From assembly GCA_003222975.1 (NCBI GenBank), contig QHXN01000042.1:1-34539 (forward strand): a stretch of 34,539 nucleotides of DNA, given 5' to 3'. The notes under the pieces are model-generated. The model saw only the letters and a program-made list of their open reading frames with translations, searched no databases and was not told the origin of the DNA. The DNA comes from Acidobacteriota bacterium (GTDB lineage: Bacteria > Acidobacteriota > Blastocatellia > Pyrinomonadales > Pyrinomonadaceae). Shown here piece by piece: positions 24,324 to 32,855 of the stretch; the stretch's first letter is position 1, and each line of letters starts with the position of its first letter. Both the position numbers and the translations under genes were made by a program.

Positions 24324-24476
24324 TCCGGCGGGGGCACGCCGCACTCGACCCGCTTCACAGCCCGCGGCTTTTTGCGGCGTCGAGACTGAGCCTTCAGACG
24401 GGCGGGCCGAAACGGTTTGCGCGACCGGAGTAGGATTCTTTCTGTCGCTTCGTGAGGACGCTTGTCAGGAATCTTC

Positions 24477-26897
24477 TCAAGCCCGGCGAAGATTAGCGTC
24501 GAGCCGTGCGGCATGGCCGCGCGCGACGCGGAGCGCGACCGTCCGCTCGCCGTAACGCACTTCGCACGTCGTCCCGGTGACGCTGCGGACGGTCGCCCCG
24601 GCGAGCCGCCCCGCGTCCCAACGTATGTCAATCTCGAATCCGCCGCGGGCGCGCAAGCCCTTGACGCTGCCCGCAGCCCACGCGCGCGGCAGCGCCGGCA
24701 GCAGGTGTATCTCGCCCGCGTGCGACTGCAAGAGCATCTCGGCGATGCCGGAGGCCGCGCCGAAGTTGCCGTCTATCTGGAACGGCGGGTGCGCGTCGAA
24801 GAGGTTCGCGTAGATGCCCCCGCCGCTTCCGACGCGGCTCGCCGCCTGCTGCATGAAGACGGGCGTGAGCGCGATCAACAGAAGTTTGTAGGCGCGCTCG
24901 GCGTCGAGCAGGCGCGCCCAGAAGTTTATCTTCCAGGCGAGGCTCCAGCCCGTGCCTGCGTCGCCGCGGATTTCGAGCGTCCGACGCGCCGCCGCGAAGA
25001 GGTCGGGCGTCGCGCGCGGCGTGATTTGGTCGCTAGGGAAGAGACCGTAAAGATGCGAGACGTGGCGATGATGCATCTCCGGCGCTTCCATGTCCCAGTC
25101 TTCGAGCCACTCCTGCAACTGCCCGGCCTTGCCGATTTGCATCGGGGCCATGCGCGCGCGCAGAGACGAGAGACGCGCCGCGAACTCTCTGTCAACTCCG
25201 AGAATGTGCGCGGCCTCGGCGCAGTGGTTGAAGAGGTCGCGGACGATCTGCGTGTCCATCGCGGGGCCGGCGCAGACCGCGACGCCGCCGGGGTGCTGGT
25301 GCTCCGGCGAGAGCGACGGGCAGGTGACGAGCCACTTGTGCACCGGCTCCTCGACGAGCGTGTCGGCGAAGAACTGCGCCGCGCCCTTCAGGACGGGGTA
25401 GATTTTCGCGAGATAATTTTTGTCGGGCGCGAACTCGTAGTGATCCCAGAGGTGTTTGCAGAGCCACGCCCCTCCCGTCGGCCACATGCCCCAGAGCGGC
25501 CCGTCCACGGGCGCGCACGCGCGCCAGAGGTCTGTGTTGTGGTGGCAGACCCAGCCGCGCGCGCCCCAGTGCACGCGCGCCGTGCGGCCTCCGTTCTCGG
25601 CGAGTTCCGTGACCATGCGTATGAGCGGCTCGTGGCACTCGGAGAGGTTGCAGACTTCCGCAGGCCAGTAGTTCATCTCGGTGTTGATGTTGACGGTGTA
25701 CTTCGACTCCCACGGCGGCGTCATACTCTCGTTCCAGATGCCTTGCAGGTTGGCGGGCTGTGTGCCGGGGCGCGACGAGGAGATGAGGAGGTAGCGACCG
25801 TACTGGAAGTAGAGCGACGCGAGGTGCGGGTCTTCTTTCCCTTCGGCGAGGCGGACGACGCGTTGGTCTGTCGGAAGACTCGCGGCGTCGTTCGAGCCGA
25901 GGTCGAGGCGGACGCGGCGGAACAGGCGTTGGTGCTCACGCACATGATCGGCGCGCATCCGCTCGAAGCGACGCGCGGCGGCTTTGTTCAGGTACGAGGC
26001 GGCGAGTCGTTCGGGGTCGCCGGTCACGTCCTTGTAGCTCTTGTAGCTCGTGGCCGCGGCGATGAGGATAGTCGCCGCGTCGGCGTTGTTGACAGTAATG
26101 CTGTCCTTGTCCGCCGTCGTCTTTCCGCCTTCGGCGAGGACGAGGACGCGGGCCTGAAATTTGAGCGCGCCCTTGATGCCGAAGGCGTCGCCGCCTCTCC
26201 CGCGCAAGACGAGCGTGTGGCCGGACTCGGTCGCGACCGTCGCCTCCTGCGGCGTCTGCATCGAGGCGTTGAAGCTGATTTGGCCGGGGCGGTCTGCGGT
26301 CAGCCGAACCGCGATCACTTGATCCAAGGGGCTTGAGAAAATCGCGCGCGCGTGGCGCACGCCGCCGACCGTGTAGGAGATGGAGGCGATGGCCGTGTCG
26401 AGGTCTAGCTCGCGCCGGTAGTCGGACGCGCTCTCGTGGCCGGGGAATTTTAGGTTCAAGTCGCCGACGGGCTGGTAGGGCATCTGCTTGAGGGGGCGGG
26501 CCATCATCTTCTCGCCGACGAGATCGTTGGCCTCTTTGTATTTGCCCTCGAAGATGAGGCGACGCGCTACGGGCAAGGCCGACAGCGCCTCCGCATTTGT
26601 GGGGTCGTAAGGCCCGCCCGCGTAGAGCGTGTCCTCGTTGAGTTGCAGGCGCTCGCTCGCCGTACCGCCGAAGACCATCGCGGCGAGCCGACCGTTACCG
26701 AGGGGAAGCGCCTCGACCCACTGCGCGGCGGGCCGGTCGTACCAGAGCTTCAGCGCCGCGGGGTCGGTGGCGTCGGCGGCGTGCGAGGCGAGCGGCGTCC
26801 GTCTCGCGCCCCTCGACTTAATGAAGGTTAGCGGCAGTGCGGCCCCGGTTAGAAGGCTCTTGAGAAGGAACTCACGGCGGTTGATGCGGTTCTTCAT
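24477..26897 (-). CDS. Tat-exported GH95 alpha-L-fucosidase / alpha-L-galactosidase
   Basis: 806 residues. The Tat signal has [20 protein letters not shown] at about residues 6-25. It is an inverting glycosidase with an N-terminal beta-sandwich ([27 protein letters not shown]), an (alpha/alpha)6 barrel and a C-terminal beta domain. Catalytic positions are E532 (SPEHQ, acid), N403 and N405 ([13 protein letters not shown]) and D709 (QIDGNFG). T401 stands where the Bifidobacterium enzyme AfcA has His, a difference that I recall as linked to accepting L-galactose. It should remove alpha-1,2-L-fucose or L-galactose capping xyloglucan-type side chains. It is transcribed against the GH5 gene and divergently from GH31, so the region at 26898-27169 is shared control. 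Confidence 0.94.
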   Translation of the reverse strand: MKNRINRREFLLKSLLTGAALPLTFIKSRGARRTPLASHAADATDPAALKLWYDRPAAQWVEALPLGNGRLAAMVFGGTASERLQLNEDTLYAGGPYDPTNAEALSALPVARRLIFEGKYKEANDLVGEKMMARPLKQMPYQPVGDLNLKFPGHESASDYRRELDLDTAIASISYTVGGVRHARAIFSSPLDQVIAVRLTADRPGQISFNASMQTPQEATVATESGHTLVLRGRGGDAFGIKGALKFQARVLVLAEGGKTTADKDSITVNNADAATILIAAATSYKSYKDVTGDPERLAASYLNKAAARRFERMRADHVREHQRLFRRVRLDLGSNDAASLPTDQRVVRLAEGKEDPHLASLYFQYGRYLLISSSRPGTQPANLQGIWNESMTPPWESKYTVNINTEMNYWPAEVCNLSECHEPLIRMVTELAENGGRTARVHWGARGWVCHHNTDLWRACAPVDGPLWGMWPTGGAWLCKHLWDHYEFAPDKNYLAKIYPVLKGAAQFFADTLVEEPVHKWLVTCPSLSPEHQHPGGVAVCAGPAMDTQIVRDLFNHCAEAAHILGVDREFAARLSSLRARMAPMQIGKAGQLQEWLEDWDMEAPEMHHRHVSHLYGLFPSDQITPRATPDLFAAARRTLEIRGDAGTGWSLAWKINFWARLLDAERAYKLLLIALTPVFMQQAASRVGSGGGIYANLFDAHPPFQIDGNFGAASGIAEMLLQSHAGEIHLLPALPRAWAAGSVKGLRARGGFEIDIRWDAGRLAGATVRSVTGTTCEVRYGERTVALRVARGHAARLDANLRRA

Positions 26898-26947
26898 AAG
26901 CGTCCGCGCCGGGCGGCAACGTCGGCGGAATATGAAAACTCTTTATC

Positions 26948-26976
26948 TTGACAAGGCTTTGGGCGGTAACGTAACT
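26948..26976 (+). promoter_or_regulatory. Candidate promoter toward GH31
   Basis: TTGACA (26948-26953) is followed after 17 bases by GTAACT (26971-26976), a perfect -35 with a poor -10. It faces the candidate minus-strand promoter at 26968-26996, with which it overlaps, so an activator may be needed. Confidence 0.3.
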
Positions 26977-26996
26977 TCGCCGCCGCACGTTGTCAA
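26968..26996 (-). promoter_or_regulatory. Candidate promoter of the GH95 gene
   Basis: On the minus strand TTGACA (26996-26991) is followed after 17 bases by TACGTT (26973-26968). The transcript would start about 60-70 bases before the GH95 ATG. TTGACAA and TTGTCAA at the two ends of the overlapping promoters form a 7-bp inverted repeat. Confidence 0.4.
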
Positions 26997-27169
26997 TAAG
27001 CCGCCGTTTCCTTGCCCGGAGTGCTTCGGCACAAGCCTTGTCACAGTGCGTTTGAGTTCCCGTCGCCCCCATGTGGGCGCGGCTCGCGTTCGACGTGAGC
27101 CAGCGATTGCGGCCTCGCCGGGCGGCGCTTCGGCTTACTTTACGGCTTGTGACCGACGGAGAGGAGAGC

Positions 27170-29578
27170 ATGAAGTTGAAACCATACCTCGTTCGCAGGG
27201 CGCGCTTCGCGGGCGCGCGTCTGCTTCTCGTCCTGATTCTTTCGTTGGTGCTCGGCGGCGGCGGCGTCACGGCGCAGGTGCTCAACGACCCCGTGGACGT
27301 GAGCCAGGAGTTCCAGAAGATGGAGCAGGTCTATTTCGTCGGGAGCCGCGTCAAGGACTTTAACCCGGCGACCGGGCAGGGCACGCTCCAGTGGGACAGG
27401 TACTTGCGCAGCACTACGCTCTCCTTCAACAAGATTGACGTGACGCTGGGCAAGGGGCGCGCGACCGAATTCCCCGGCACCGAGTACGACCAAGACCCCG
27501 TGCTGCCTTTCTCCATCTCCTTCGTCACGCCGCGCACCGTCCGCCTGCGCTTCACTTCGCGTGCCGAGTTCCCGCGCGACGCGGACTCCCTCATGCTCGT
27601 CGGCACGCCGCCCGTCGATCACACGTGGAAGGTCGAGCAGACCGACAAGGGCGTCACATACACGAGCGCCTACGGCCAGGTGCGACTCATCAAAGACCCG
27701 TGGCACGTCGAGTTCTACGACGGCGCGGGCCGCCTCCTGACGCGCACGCAGAACGTCGGCGACCCGGCGACCTACTTCACGCCCATCCCTTTCTCCTTCG
27801 TTCGACGCGCGAGCGACCTGAGCCGGCTGACCGCCGCGACCTTCGAGTTGCAACACGACGAGAAGATTTTCGGCTGCGGCGAGTCGTTCACCCGGCTAGA
27901 CAAGCGCGGACAGAAAATAAACGCCTGGACGCGCGACGGCATGGGCGTGCAGAACGAGTTCATGTATAAGCCCATTCCGTTCTTCCTCAGTAGCAACGGC
28001 TACGGCATGTTCGTTCACACGAGCGCCCCCGTCACCTTCGACTTCGGCAAGACCTACGACCAGCACAACACCATCTACGCGGGCGACGAGAACCTCGACA
28101 TCTTCGTCTTCCTCGGCCAGCCCAAAGACATCCTCTCCGAGTACACGGCCCTGACGGGCCGCAGCCCCGTCCCGCCGCTCTGGTCTTTCGGCTTCTGGAT
28201 GAGCCGCATCACCTACAAGTCGGAGGACGAGGTGCGCGACGTGGCGGCACGCTTGCGCGAGCACCGCGTACCCGCGGACGTGATCCACCTCGACACCGGC
28301 TGGTTCGAGACCGACTGGCGCAGCAACTACCAGTTCTCCGCCTCGCGCTTCCGCGACCCCGCACGGATGATTGCGGATTTGAAGAAGCAGGGCTTCCACA
28401 TCAGCCTCTGGCAGTACACCTACTTCACGCCGAAGAACGAGCTGTACAAGGAGATCGTCTCGCGCGGCTACGAGGTCAAAGACCAGGCGGGTAATCTACC
28501 CTTCGAGGACGCCGTGCTCGACATGAGCAACCCGGAGGCCGTGAAGTGGTATCAGGGGAAGCTCGCCGCGCTTTTGAAGATGGGCGTCGGCGCGATCAAG
28601 GTTGACTTCGGCGAGGGCGCGCCCGTGAACGGTCAATACGCTTCGGGCCGAACGGGCTGGTACGAGCACAACCTTTACCCTCTGCGCTACAACAAGGCCG
28701 TCGCCGACATCACCAGAGAGACGACGGGCGAGAGCATCATCTGGGCCAGAAGCGCCTGGGCCGGCAGCCAGCGCTACCCGCTGCACTGGGGCGGCGACGC
28801 CGAGAACACCAACTCGGCGATGGCCGCGGAACTGCGCGGCGGACTCTCCTTCGGACTCTCCGGCTTCACCTACTGGAGCCACGACGTTGGCGGCTTCGTC
28901 CAAAGAGCGCCGCGCGACCTCTACCGCCGCTGGCTGGCCTGGGGCGTACTCACCTCGCACACGCGCGCACACGGCGCGCCGCCGCGCGAGCCTTGGGAGT
29001 ACGACGAGGCTTTGACCGAGGACTTCCGCCGCGCGCTCGGCCTCAAGTATTCGCTCATGCCCTACATCTACGCGCAGGCCGTGGACTCTTCGGCGCGCGG
29101 CTTCCCCATGCTGCGCGCGCTCTTCTTCGAGTACCCGGAAGACCCGACCTCCTGGACGATTGACGACGAGTACGTGTTCGGCTCAAGCCTGCTCGTCGCC
29201 CCTTTGTTCGAGAGCGCCGACAGCCGGCGAGTCTATCTGCCGCCGGGCGACTGGATTGACTACCAGACCGGCAAGGTTTACGCGGGCGCGCGCTGGCACG
29301 AGATCACAGCGGGGCAGATTCCGGTGGTGCTGCTCGTGCGTGACCATTCCGTCATCCCGCACGTCCGTGTAGCACAGAGCACGGCGGACATTGACTGGAA
29401 GAACGTCGAGCTGCGCGTCTTCAGCACGGACGACGCGGCGGTCGCGGGGCTGTTCGCGCTGCCGCAGGGCGGCCTTCAACCGCTCAACCTGAGCGGCTCG
29501 CCTGGTGGCTACGCTCTGCAAGGCGACCCGCTCCGCGACCGGGTGAAGTGGCAGGTCACGCGATTCCCGTCGCGGTGA
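27170..29578 (+). CDS. Exported GH31 alpha-xylosidase
   Basis: 802 residues from ATG 27170, placed by GAGGAG just upstream. A Sec signal (about 10-35, ARLLLVLILSLVLGGGG) precedes the N-terminal beta-sandwich, a TIM barrel and C-terminal beta domains. The nucleophile is D479 in IKVDFGEGAP. The DFGE form resembles alpha-xylosidases such as E. coli YicI rather than the DMNE/DGNE of alpha-glucosidases. The acid/base is D543 in HWGGDAENTN. Other family marks are PPLWSFGFWMSRITY, HLDTGWF and FTYWSHDVGGF. It should remove alpha-1,6-xylose from xyloglucan oligosaccharides. The GH42 gene follows 47 bases after its stop on the same strand. The reading frame extends further upstream, but that part has no signal or family match. 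Confidence 0.94.
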   Translation: MKLKPYLVRRARFAGARLLLVLILSLVLGGGGVTAQVLNDPVDVSQEFQKMEQVYFVGSRVKDFNPATGQGTLQWDRYLRSTTLSFNKIDVTLGKGRATEFPGTEYDQDPVLPFSISFVTPRTVRLRFTSRAEFPRDADSLMLVGTPPVDHTWKVEQTDKGVTYTSAYGQVRLIKDPWHVEFYDGAGRLLTRTQNVGDPATYFTPIPFSFVRRASDLSRLTAATFELQHDEKIFGCGESFTRLDKRGQKINAWTRDGMGVQNEFMYKPIPFFLSSNGYGMFVHTSAPVTFDFGKTYDQHNTIYAGDENLDIFVFLGQPKDILSEYTALTGRSPVPPLWSFGFWMSRITYKSEDEVRDVAARLREHRVPADVIHLDTGWFETDWRSNYQFSASRFRDPARMIADLKKQGFHISLWQYTYFTPKNELYKEIVSRGYEVKDQAGNLPFEDAVLDMSNPEAVKWYQGKLAALLKMGVGAIKVDFGEGAPVNGQYASGRTGWYEHNLYPLRYNKAVADITRETTGESIIWARSAWAGSQRYPLHWGGDAENTNSAMAAELRGGLSFGLSGFTYWSHDVGGFVQRAPRDLYRRWLAWGVLTSHTRAHGAPPREPWEYDEALTEDFRRALGLKYSLMPYIYAQAVDSSARGFPMLRALFFEYPEDPTSWTIDDEYVFGSSLLVAPLFESADSRRVYLPPGDWIDYQTGKVYAGARWHEITAGQIPVVLLVRDHSVIPHVRVAQSTADIDWKNVELRVFSTDDAAVAGLFALPQGGLQPLNLSGSPGGYALQGDPLRDRVKWQVTRFPSR

Positions 29579-29625
29579 AGAAGCCGTTTCTGTTTAGCAG
29601 AAGGGCACACCCAAAAAAAGCGTCT

Positions 29626-31737
29626 ATGAAAAAGCTCCGTCACTCGTCGCGGCTCACGCTCGTGCTCCTTTTCGTTCTCACTTCGCCGGTGTTGGCGTTG
29701 CCGCAGTCGCCCGCCCGCAGTGAAGCGGCGGCGCGCTTCTTCCCGGCGAAGGACTTGATGAGGGTCGGCGTCTATTACTACCCGGAGCACTGGCCGGAAG
29801 GTGAGTGGGACAGGGACTTCGCCAACATCGAGCGGCTCGGCTTCGAGTTCGTCCACATGGGCGAGTTCGCTTGGGCCTTCATGGAGCCGGAGGAAGGGCG
29901 CTTTGATTTCGCCTGGCTCGACCGCGCCGTCGAACTCGCGGCCCGTCACCACCTGAAAGTCATCCTCTGCACCCCGACCCCGACGCCGCCCGCGTGGATG
30001 GCGGAGAAGTACCCCGAAATCTTCCTCGTCGGCGCGGACGGTCGCCGGCGCGAGCACGGCTCGCGCGGCAACAACGCGCTTGCAGACCCCGCATACCTGC
30101 GCTTCACCGAGCGCGTCGTCATGCAGCTCGCAAGCCGCTACGGCAAAAACCCCGCGGTCTGGGGCTGGCAGCTCGACAACGAGCCGGGCGCGCCGCCCGA
30201 CTACGGCCCTTCGGCGCAGGCGGCCTTCCGCGACTGGCTGAGAGCGCGCTACCAGACCATTGACGTTTTGAACCGCGAGTGGGGCGCGGCCTTCTGGAGT
30301 CTGAAGTATGACGACTTCGACCAAGTGAGAGCGCCCAACCCGACCCTCCTCTACGGCGTCAGCCCGCACGCCGTGCTCGACTTCCGACGCTTCACCGCCG
30401 ACCAGACGGCGAAGTTCCTCAACTGGCAGGCCGCGCTCCTCCGACGTTACACCGTGCCCGCGCAGTTCATCACGACGAACTACATCTCGACCACCGGAAG
30501 CTCCGACCCGCGACGCTCTGGCGACCTCGACTTCATCTCCTACACGATGTACCCGGTCGGCGGCGGTCGGGGCCTCGGAGAAGACGGCTTCCGCCTCGGC
30601 TGGCCGGACGGCATCGCCTTCGCCAACGCTTTTTACAAGAACATCAAAGGCGCGACGGGCGTGATGGAGTTGCAGCCCGGACAGGTCAACTGGGCCTACA
30701 TCAATCCGCAGCCCATGCCGGGCGTCGTGCGGATGTGGCTGTGGCATGCCTTCGCGGGCGGCCTCTCCTTCGCGTGCAACTACCGCTACCGCCAGCCGCT
30801 CTACGGGAGCGAACTGTACCACTACGGCATCGTCCGCACGGACGGCGTCACGCCGTCGCCCGGCGGCCTGGAGTATTCACAGGTCGCGCGCGAGATGCGG
30901 GAGCTTCGCGCGAAGTACGACCCCAACGCGAGGCCCCCGGCGAACTACCTCGCGCGCCGGACGGCGATCCTGTGGAACCAAGAGAACCTCTGGAACATTG
31001 ACTACCAGAAGCAGACGGGCCTCTGGGACACCTGGGGCCACATGTTCCGCTACCTGGAGATCGCCAAGTCGTTCGGCGCTCCGCTCGACATCATCTCCGA
31101 AGGACAGGACTTCTCTTCGTACCCCGTCCTCGTCGCGCCGGCCTATCAACTCGTTGACGAAGAACTCGTCCGCAAGTGGACGAGCTACGTCGAGCAGGGC
31201 GGCCATCTGGTGCTCACCTGTCGCACGGGCCAGAAGCGTCGGAACGGCCAGCTCTGGGAGGCTGCGTGGGCCGCGCCCATCCGCCCGCTCATCGGCGCGG
31301 AAGTCTCCTTCTTCGACCTGCTGCTCGAAGACGGACGAGGCGAGGTCACAATGAACGGCACGGCTTACCAGTGGAACGTCTGGGCCGATGTGCTCAAGCC
31401 GAACGAAGGCACAGAGAGCCTCGCGAAGTATGCAAACCAGTTCTATGCGGGCCAGACCGCGGTCACGTACCGGCGACTCGGCAAAGGGAGCGTCACCTAC
31501 GTCGGCGTCCAGACGAAAGACGGGCGGCTCGAAAAGGATGTGCTCCGCGAAGTATATAAACGCGCGGGGCTGACCACCGAAGACTACTCGCAGGGCGTTT
31601 ACGTTGACTGGCGCGACGGCTTCTGGGTCGCCGTCAACTACTCTTCCAAGCCCGCGGAGATCAACCCGCCGAAGGGCGCGGAAATTCTCTACGGGAGTCA
31701 GCCGCTCAAGCCCGCCGACGTGCTGGTCTGGAGATAG
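29626..31737 (+). CDS. Exported GH42 beta-galactosidase
   Basis: 703 residues from ATG 29626. The Sec signal is about residues 1-26 (KKLRHSSRLTLVLLFVLTSPVLA). The catalytic A domain shows the GH42 opening MRVGVYYYPEHWPEGEWDRD, the acid/base E186 in WQLDNEPG and the nucleophile E348 in GVMELQPG. YTMYPVGGG, WHAFAGG and a trimerisation-type B domain (VLVAPAYQLVDEELV) follow. It hydrolyses terminal beta-galactosides, here most likely the beta-1,2-galactose of xyloglucan side chains after fucose removal. It is the second beta-galactosidase-type enzyme of the locus besides GH2. No strong Shine-Dalgarno is seen before the start. The stop is followed by remnants of a GH51 gene. Confidence 0.95.
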   Translation: MKKLRHSSRLTLVLLFVLTSPVLALPQSPARSEAAARFFPAKDLMRVGVYYYPEHWPEGEWDRDFANIERLGFEFVHMGEFAWAFMEPEEGRFDFAWLDRAVELAARHHLKVILCTPTPTPPAWMAEKYPEIFLVGADGRRREHGSRGNNALADPAYLRFTERVVMQLASRYGKNPAVWGWQLDNEPGAPPDYGPSAQAAFRDWLRARYQTIDVLNREWGAAFWSLKYDDFDQVRAPNPTLLYGVSPHAVLDFRRFTADQTAKFLNWQAALLRRYTVPAQFITTNYISTTGSSDPRRSGDLDFISYTMYPVGGGRGLGEDGFRLGWPDGIAFANAFYKNIKGATGVMELQPGQVNWAYINPQPMPGVVRMWLWHAFAGGLSFACNYRYRQPLYGSELYHYGIVRTDGVTPSPGGLEYSQVAREMRELRAKYDPNARPPANYLARRTAILWNQENLWNIDYQKQTGLWDTWGHMFRYLEIAKSFGAPLDIISEGQDFSSYPVLVAPAYQLVDEELVRKWTSYVEQGGHLVLTCRTGQKRRNGQLWEAAWAAPIRPLIGAEVSFFDLLLEDGRGEVTMNGTAYQWNVWADVLKPNEGTESLAKYANQFYAGQTAVTYRRLGKGSVTYVGVQTKDGRLEKDVLREVYKRAGLTTEDYSQGVYVDWRDGFWVAVNYSSKPAEINPPKGAEILYGSQPLKPADVLVWR

Positions 31738-31782
31738 TCGGCGGCGTGGGGCAGCACAGCAGATGACGCGAGGCTGAGATAA

Positions 31783-31956
31783 TCGCGCTCGGCCCGCGCG
31801 CGCGTGCTCACCGCCGCGGACACGCACGCGCACAACAGCTTCGAGAACCCGCGCGGCGTCGAGCCGCGGGACGAGCCGGCGGGCGTCGGCGCGGGCGGCA
31901 GACTCGTCTATCGCTTCGCGCCCGCGTCGGTCACGCGCTTACAGTTGAACTTATGA
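31783..31956 (+). pseudogene. C-terminal stump of a GH51 alpha-L-arabinofuranosidase
   Basis: Between GH42 and the next gene a frame opens after the TAA at 31780-31782 and reads ARVLTAADTHAHNSFENP, then RGVEPRDEPAG, RLVYRFAPASV and TRLQLNL before TGA 31954. This is the usual end of GH51 arabinofuranosidases: a VLTA strand, then an AHNTFxxPxxV-like motif, then a closing strand of the type PxSVxxLxL. Nothing upstream matches the rest of the enzyme, so the catalytic domains are gone. The stump ends 41 bases before the next ATG, as expected if an intact GH51 gene once belonged to this operon. The family call rests on about 50 residues. Confidence 0.6.
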
Positions 31957-31984
31957 CGGGCGCACGTTCATGCGCTCGTTACAG

Positions 31985-31994
31985 GGAGGTGATC
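31985..31994 (+). promoter_or_regulatory. Full-length Shine-Dalgarno
   Basis: GGAGGTGATC, continuing to the following C, matches the complete anti-Shine-Dalgarno end of bacterial 16S rRNA. It ends four bases before ATG 31998 and fixes that start over the upstream in-frame codons. Confidence 0.75.
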
Positions 31995-31997
31995 CGA

Positions 31998-32744
31998 ATG
32001 AGACTCACGAAGGCATTCACGTTGGCTCTCTCCACGTCCGTGCTGATGTTGCTCGCGGTCGTCGCCACGCGGCCAGGCGGGGCAGTCGTCGCGGCGCTGC
32101 GACAAGATGCGCCGTCGGCCAAGCCGGCCCAGAGCGCAGACAAGTTCGTGTACGCCGACTTCGAGACGGCGAACGACAAGCGGCCCGTCAGCAGCCACGG
32201 CGGGCTGGTGCAGCTCGTCTCTTACCAGGAGAGTCCTTCGAGTCCGAGCCGCTTCAAGAGCCTTGAGGGAAGCAACCCGCCCGCGCCCGAACTCGTCCAC
32301 CTCAAGCAGGGCGACCCGAACCGCGCCATCGCCTTCGACTACGAGCTGGTGGCCCCGAACCAGTACGCGGGCGTCGGCGTCGAGGTGCACGGCGAGCCGG
32401 ACAAGGACGGCAAGCCGGTCGCCGACGACGTGAGCGAATATAAGTTCGTGTCGTTGCAAATCTACGCGACCGGCGTGCCGTCGCTCAGGCTCGAAGTCAT
32501 GAGCCGCGGCCAGGGCCTCGGAGCGCCGAACGCCTTCCCGCAGGCGACCTTCAAGGTCACGCCCGGCTTCAACACCTACCGTGTGCCGCTCAAGTCACTG
32601 CTCCAACCCGAGTGGGCGCAGCCGCGCGTCTCCGCGAAGGACGTTCTGAAGAAGCTGACCGCCGTGGCTATCACCGCCTACTGCAACCAGTGCACGCCGG
32701 CCAAAGGCACGGTCGTCATAGACAACATCGTCTTCGAGAAGTGA
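31998..32744 (+). CDS. Exported CBM11/CIA30-like beta-sandwich protein
   Basis: 248 residues from ATG 31998, fixed by an unusually complete Shine-Dalgarno. A Sec signal (about 1-33, TLALSTSVLMLLAVVATRPGGA) is followed by a short linker and one domain of about 190 residues. The domain opens FVYADFETANDKRP, passes EYKFVSLQIYATGVPSLRLEV and FNTYRVPLKSLLQPEWA, and ends LTAVAITAYCNQCTPAKGTVVIDNIVFEK. The final pattern (L-x-A-[IV]-x-I ... G-x-[VI]-x-I-D-[ND]-I-x-F) is typical of the galactose-binding-like folds CBM11 and CIA30. No catalytic residues are apparent. It may hold polysaccharide or oligosaccharide at the cell surface or in the periplasm. A CxxC pair (CNQC) is unusual for such a domain. 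Confidence 0.75.
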   Translation: MRLTKAFTLALSTSVLMLLAVVATRPGGAVVAALRQDAPSAKPAQSADKFVYADFETANDKRPVSSHGGLVQLVSYQESPSSPSRFKSLEGSNPPAPELVHLKQGDPNRAIAFDYELVAPNQYAGVGVEVHGEPDKDGKPVADDVSEYKFVSLQIYATGVPSLRLEVMSRGQGLGAPNAFPQATFKVTPGFNTYRVPLKSLLQPEWAQPRVSAKDVLKKLTAVAITAYCNQCTPAKGTVVIDNIVFEK

Positions 32745-32855
32745 ACGCCGGGGACGCCGCCGCTCCTTCGGGCAAACAGACTTCCGAGGTGAAGAAACTC
32801 GCCCTTATAAAGACAGTCGTATGGCGCAGCGCCGCGGGAAGGTGAGTTAGATTTC

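Noticed and set aside
24462..26336. 624-residue plus-strand frame opposite GH95
   Set aside because: It is antisense to a gene with a full set of GH95 motifs and consists of Arg/Val/Glu-rich sequence with no recognisable domain.
27071..27169. Upstream extension of the GH31 gene
   Set aside because: The additional 33 residues carry no signal or family match, while ATG 27170 has GAGGAG just upstream and begins a normal signal peptide.
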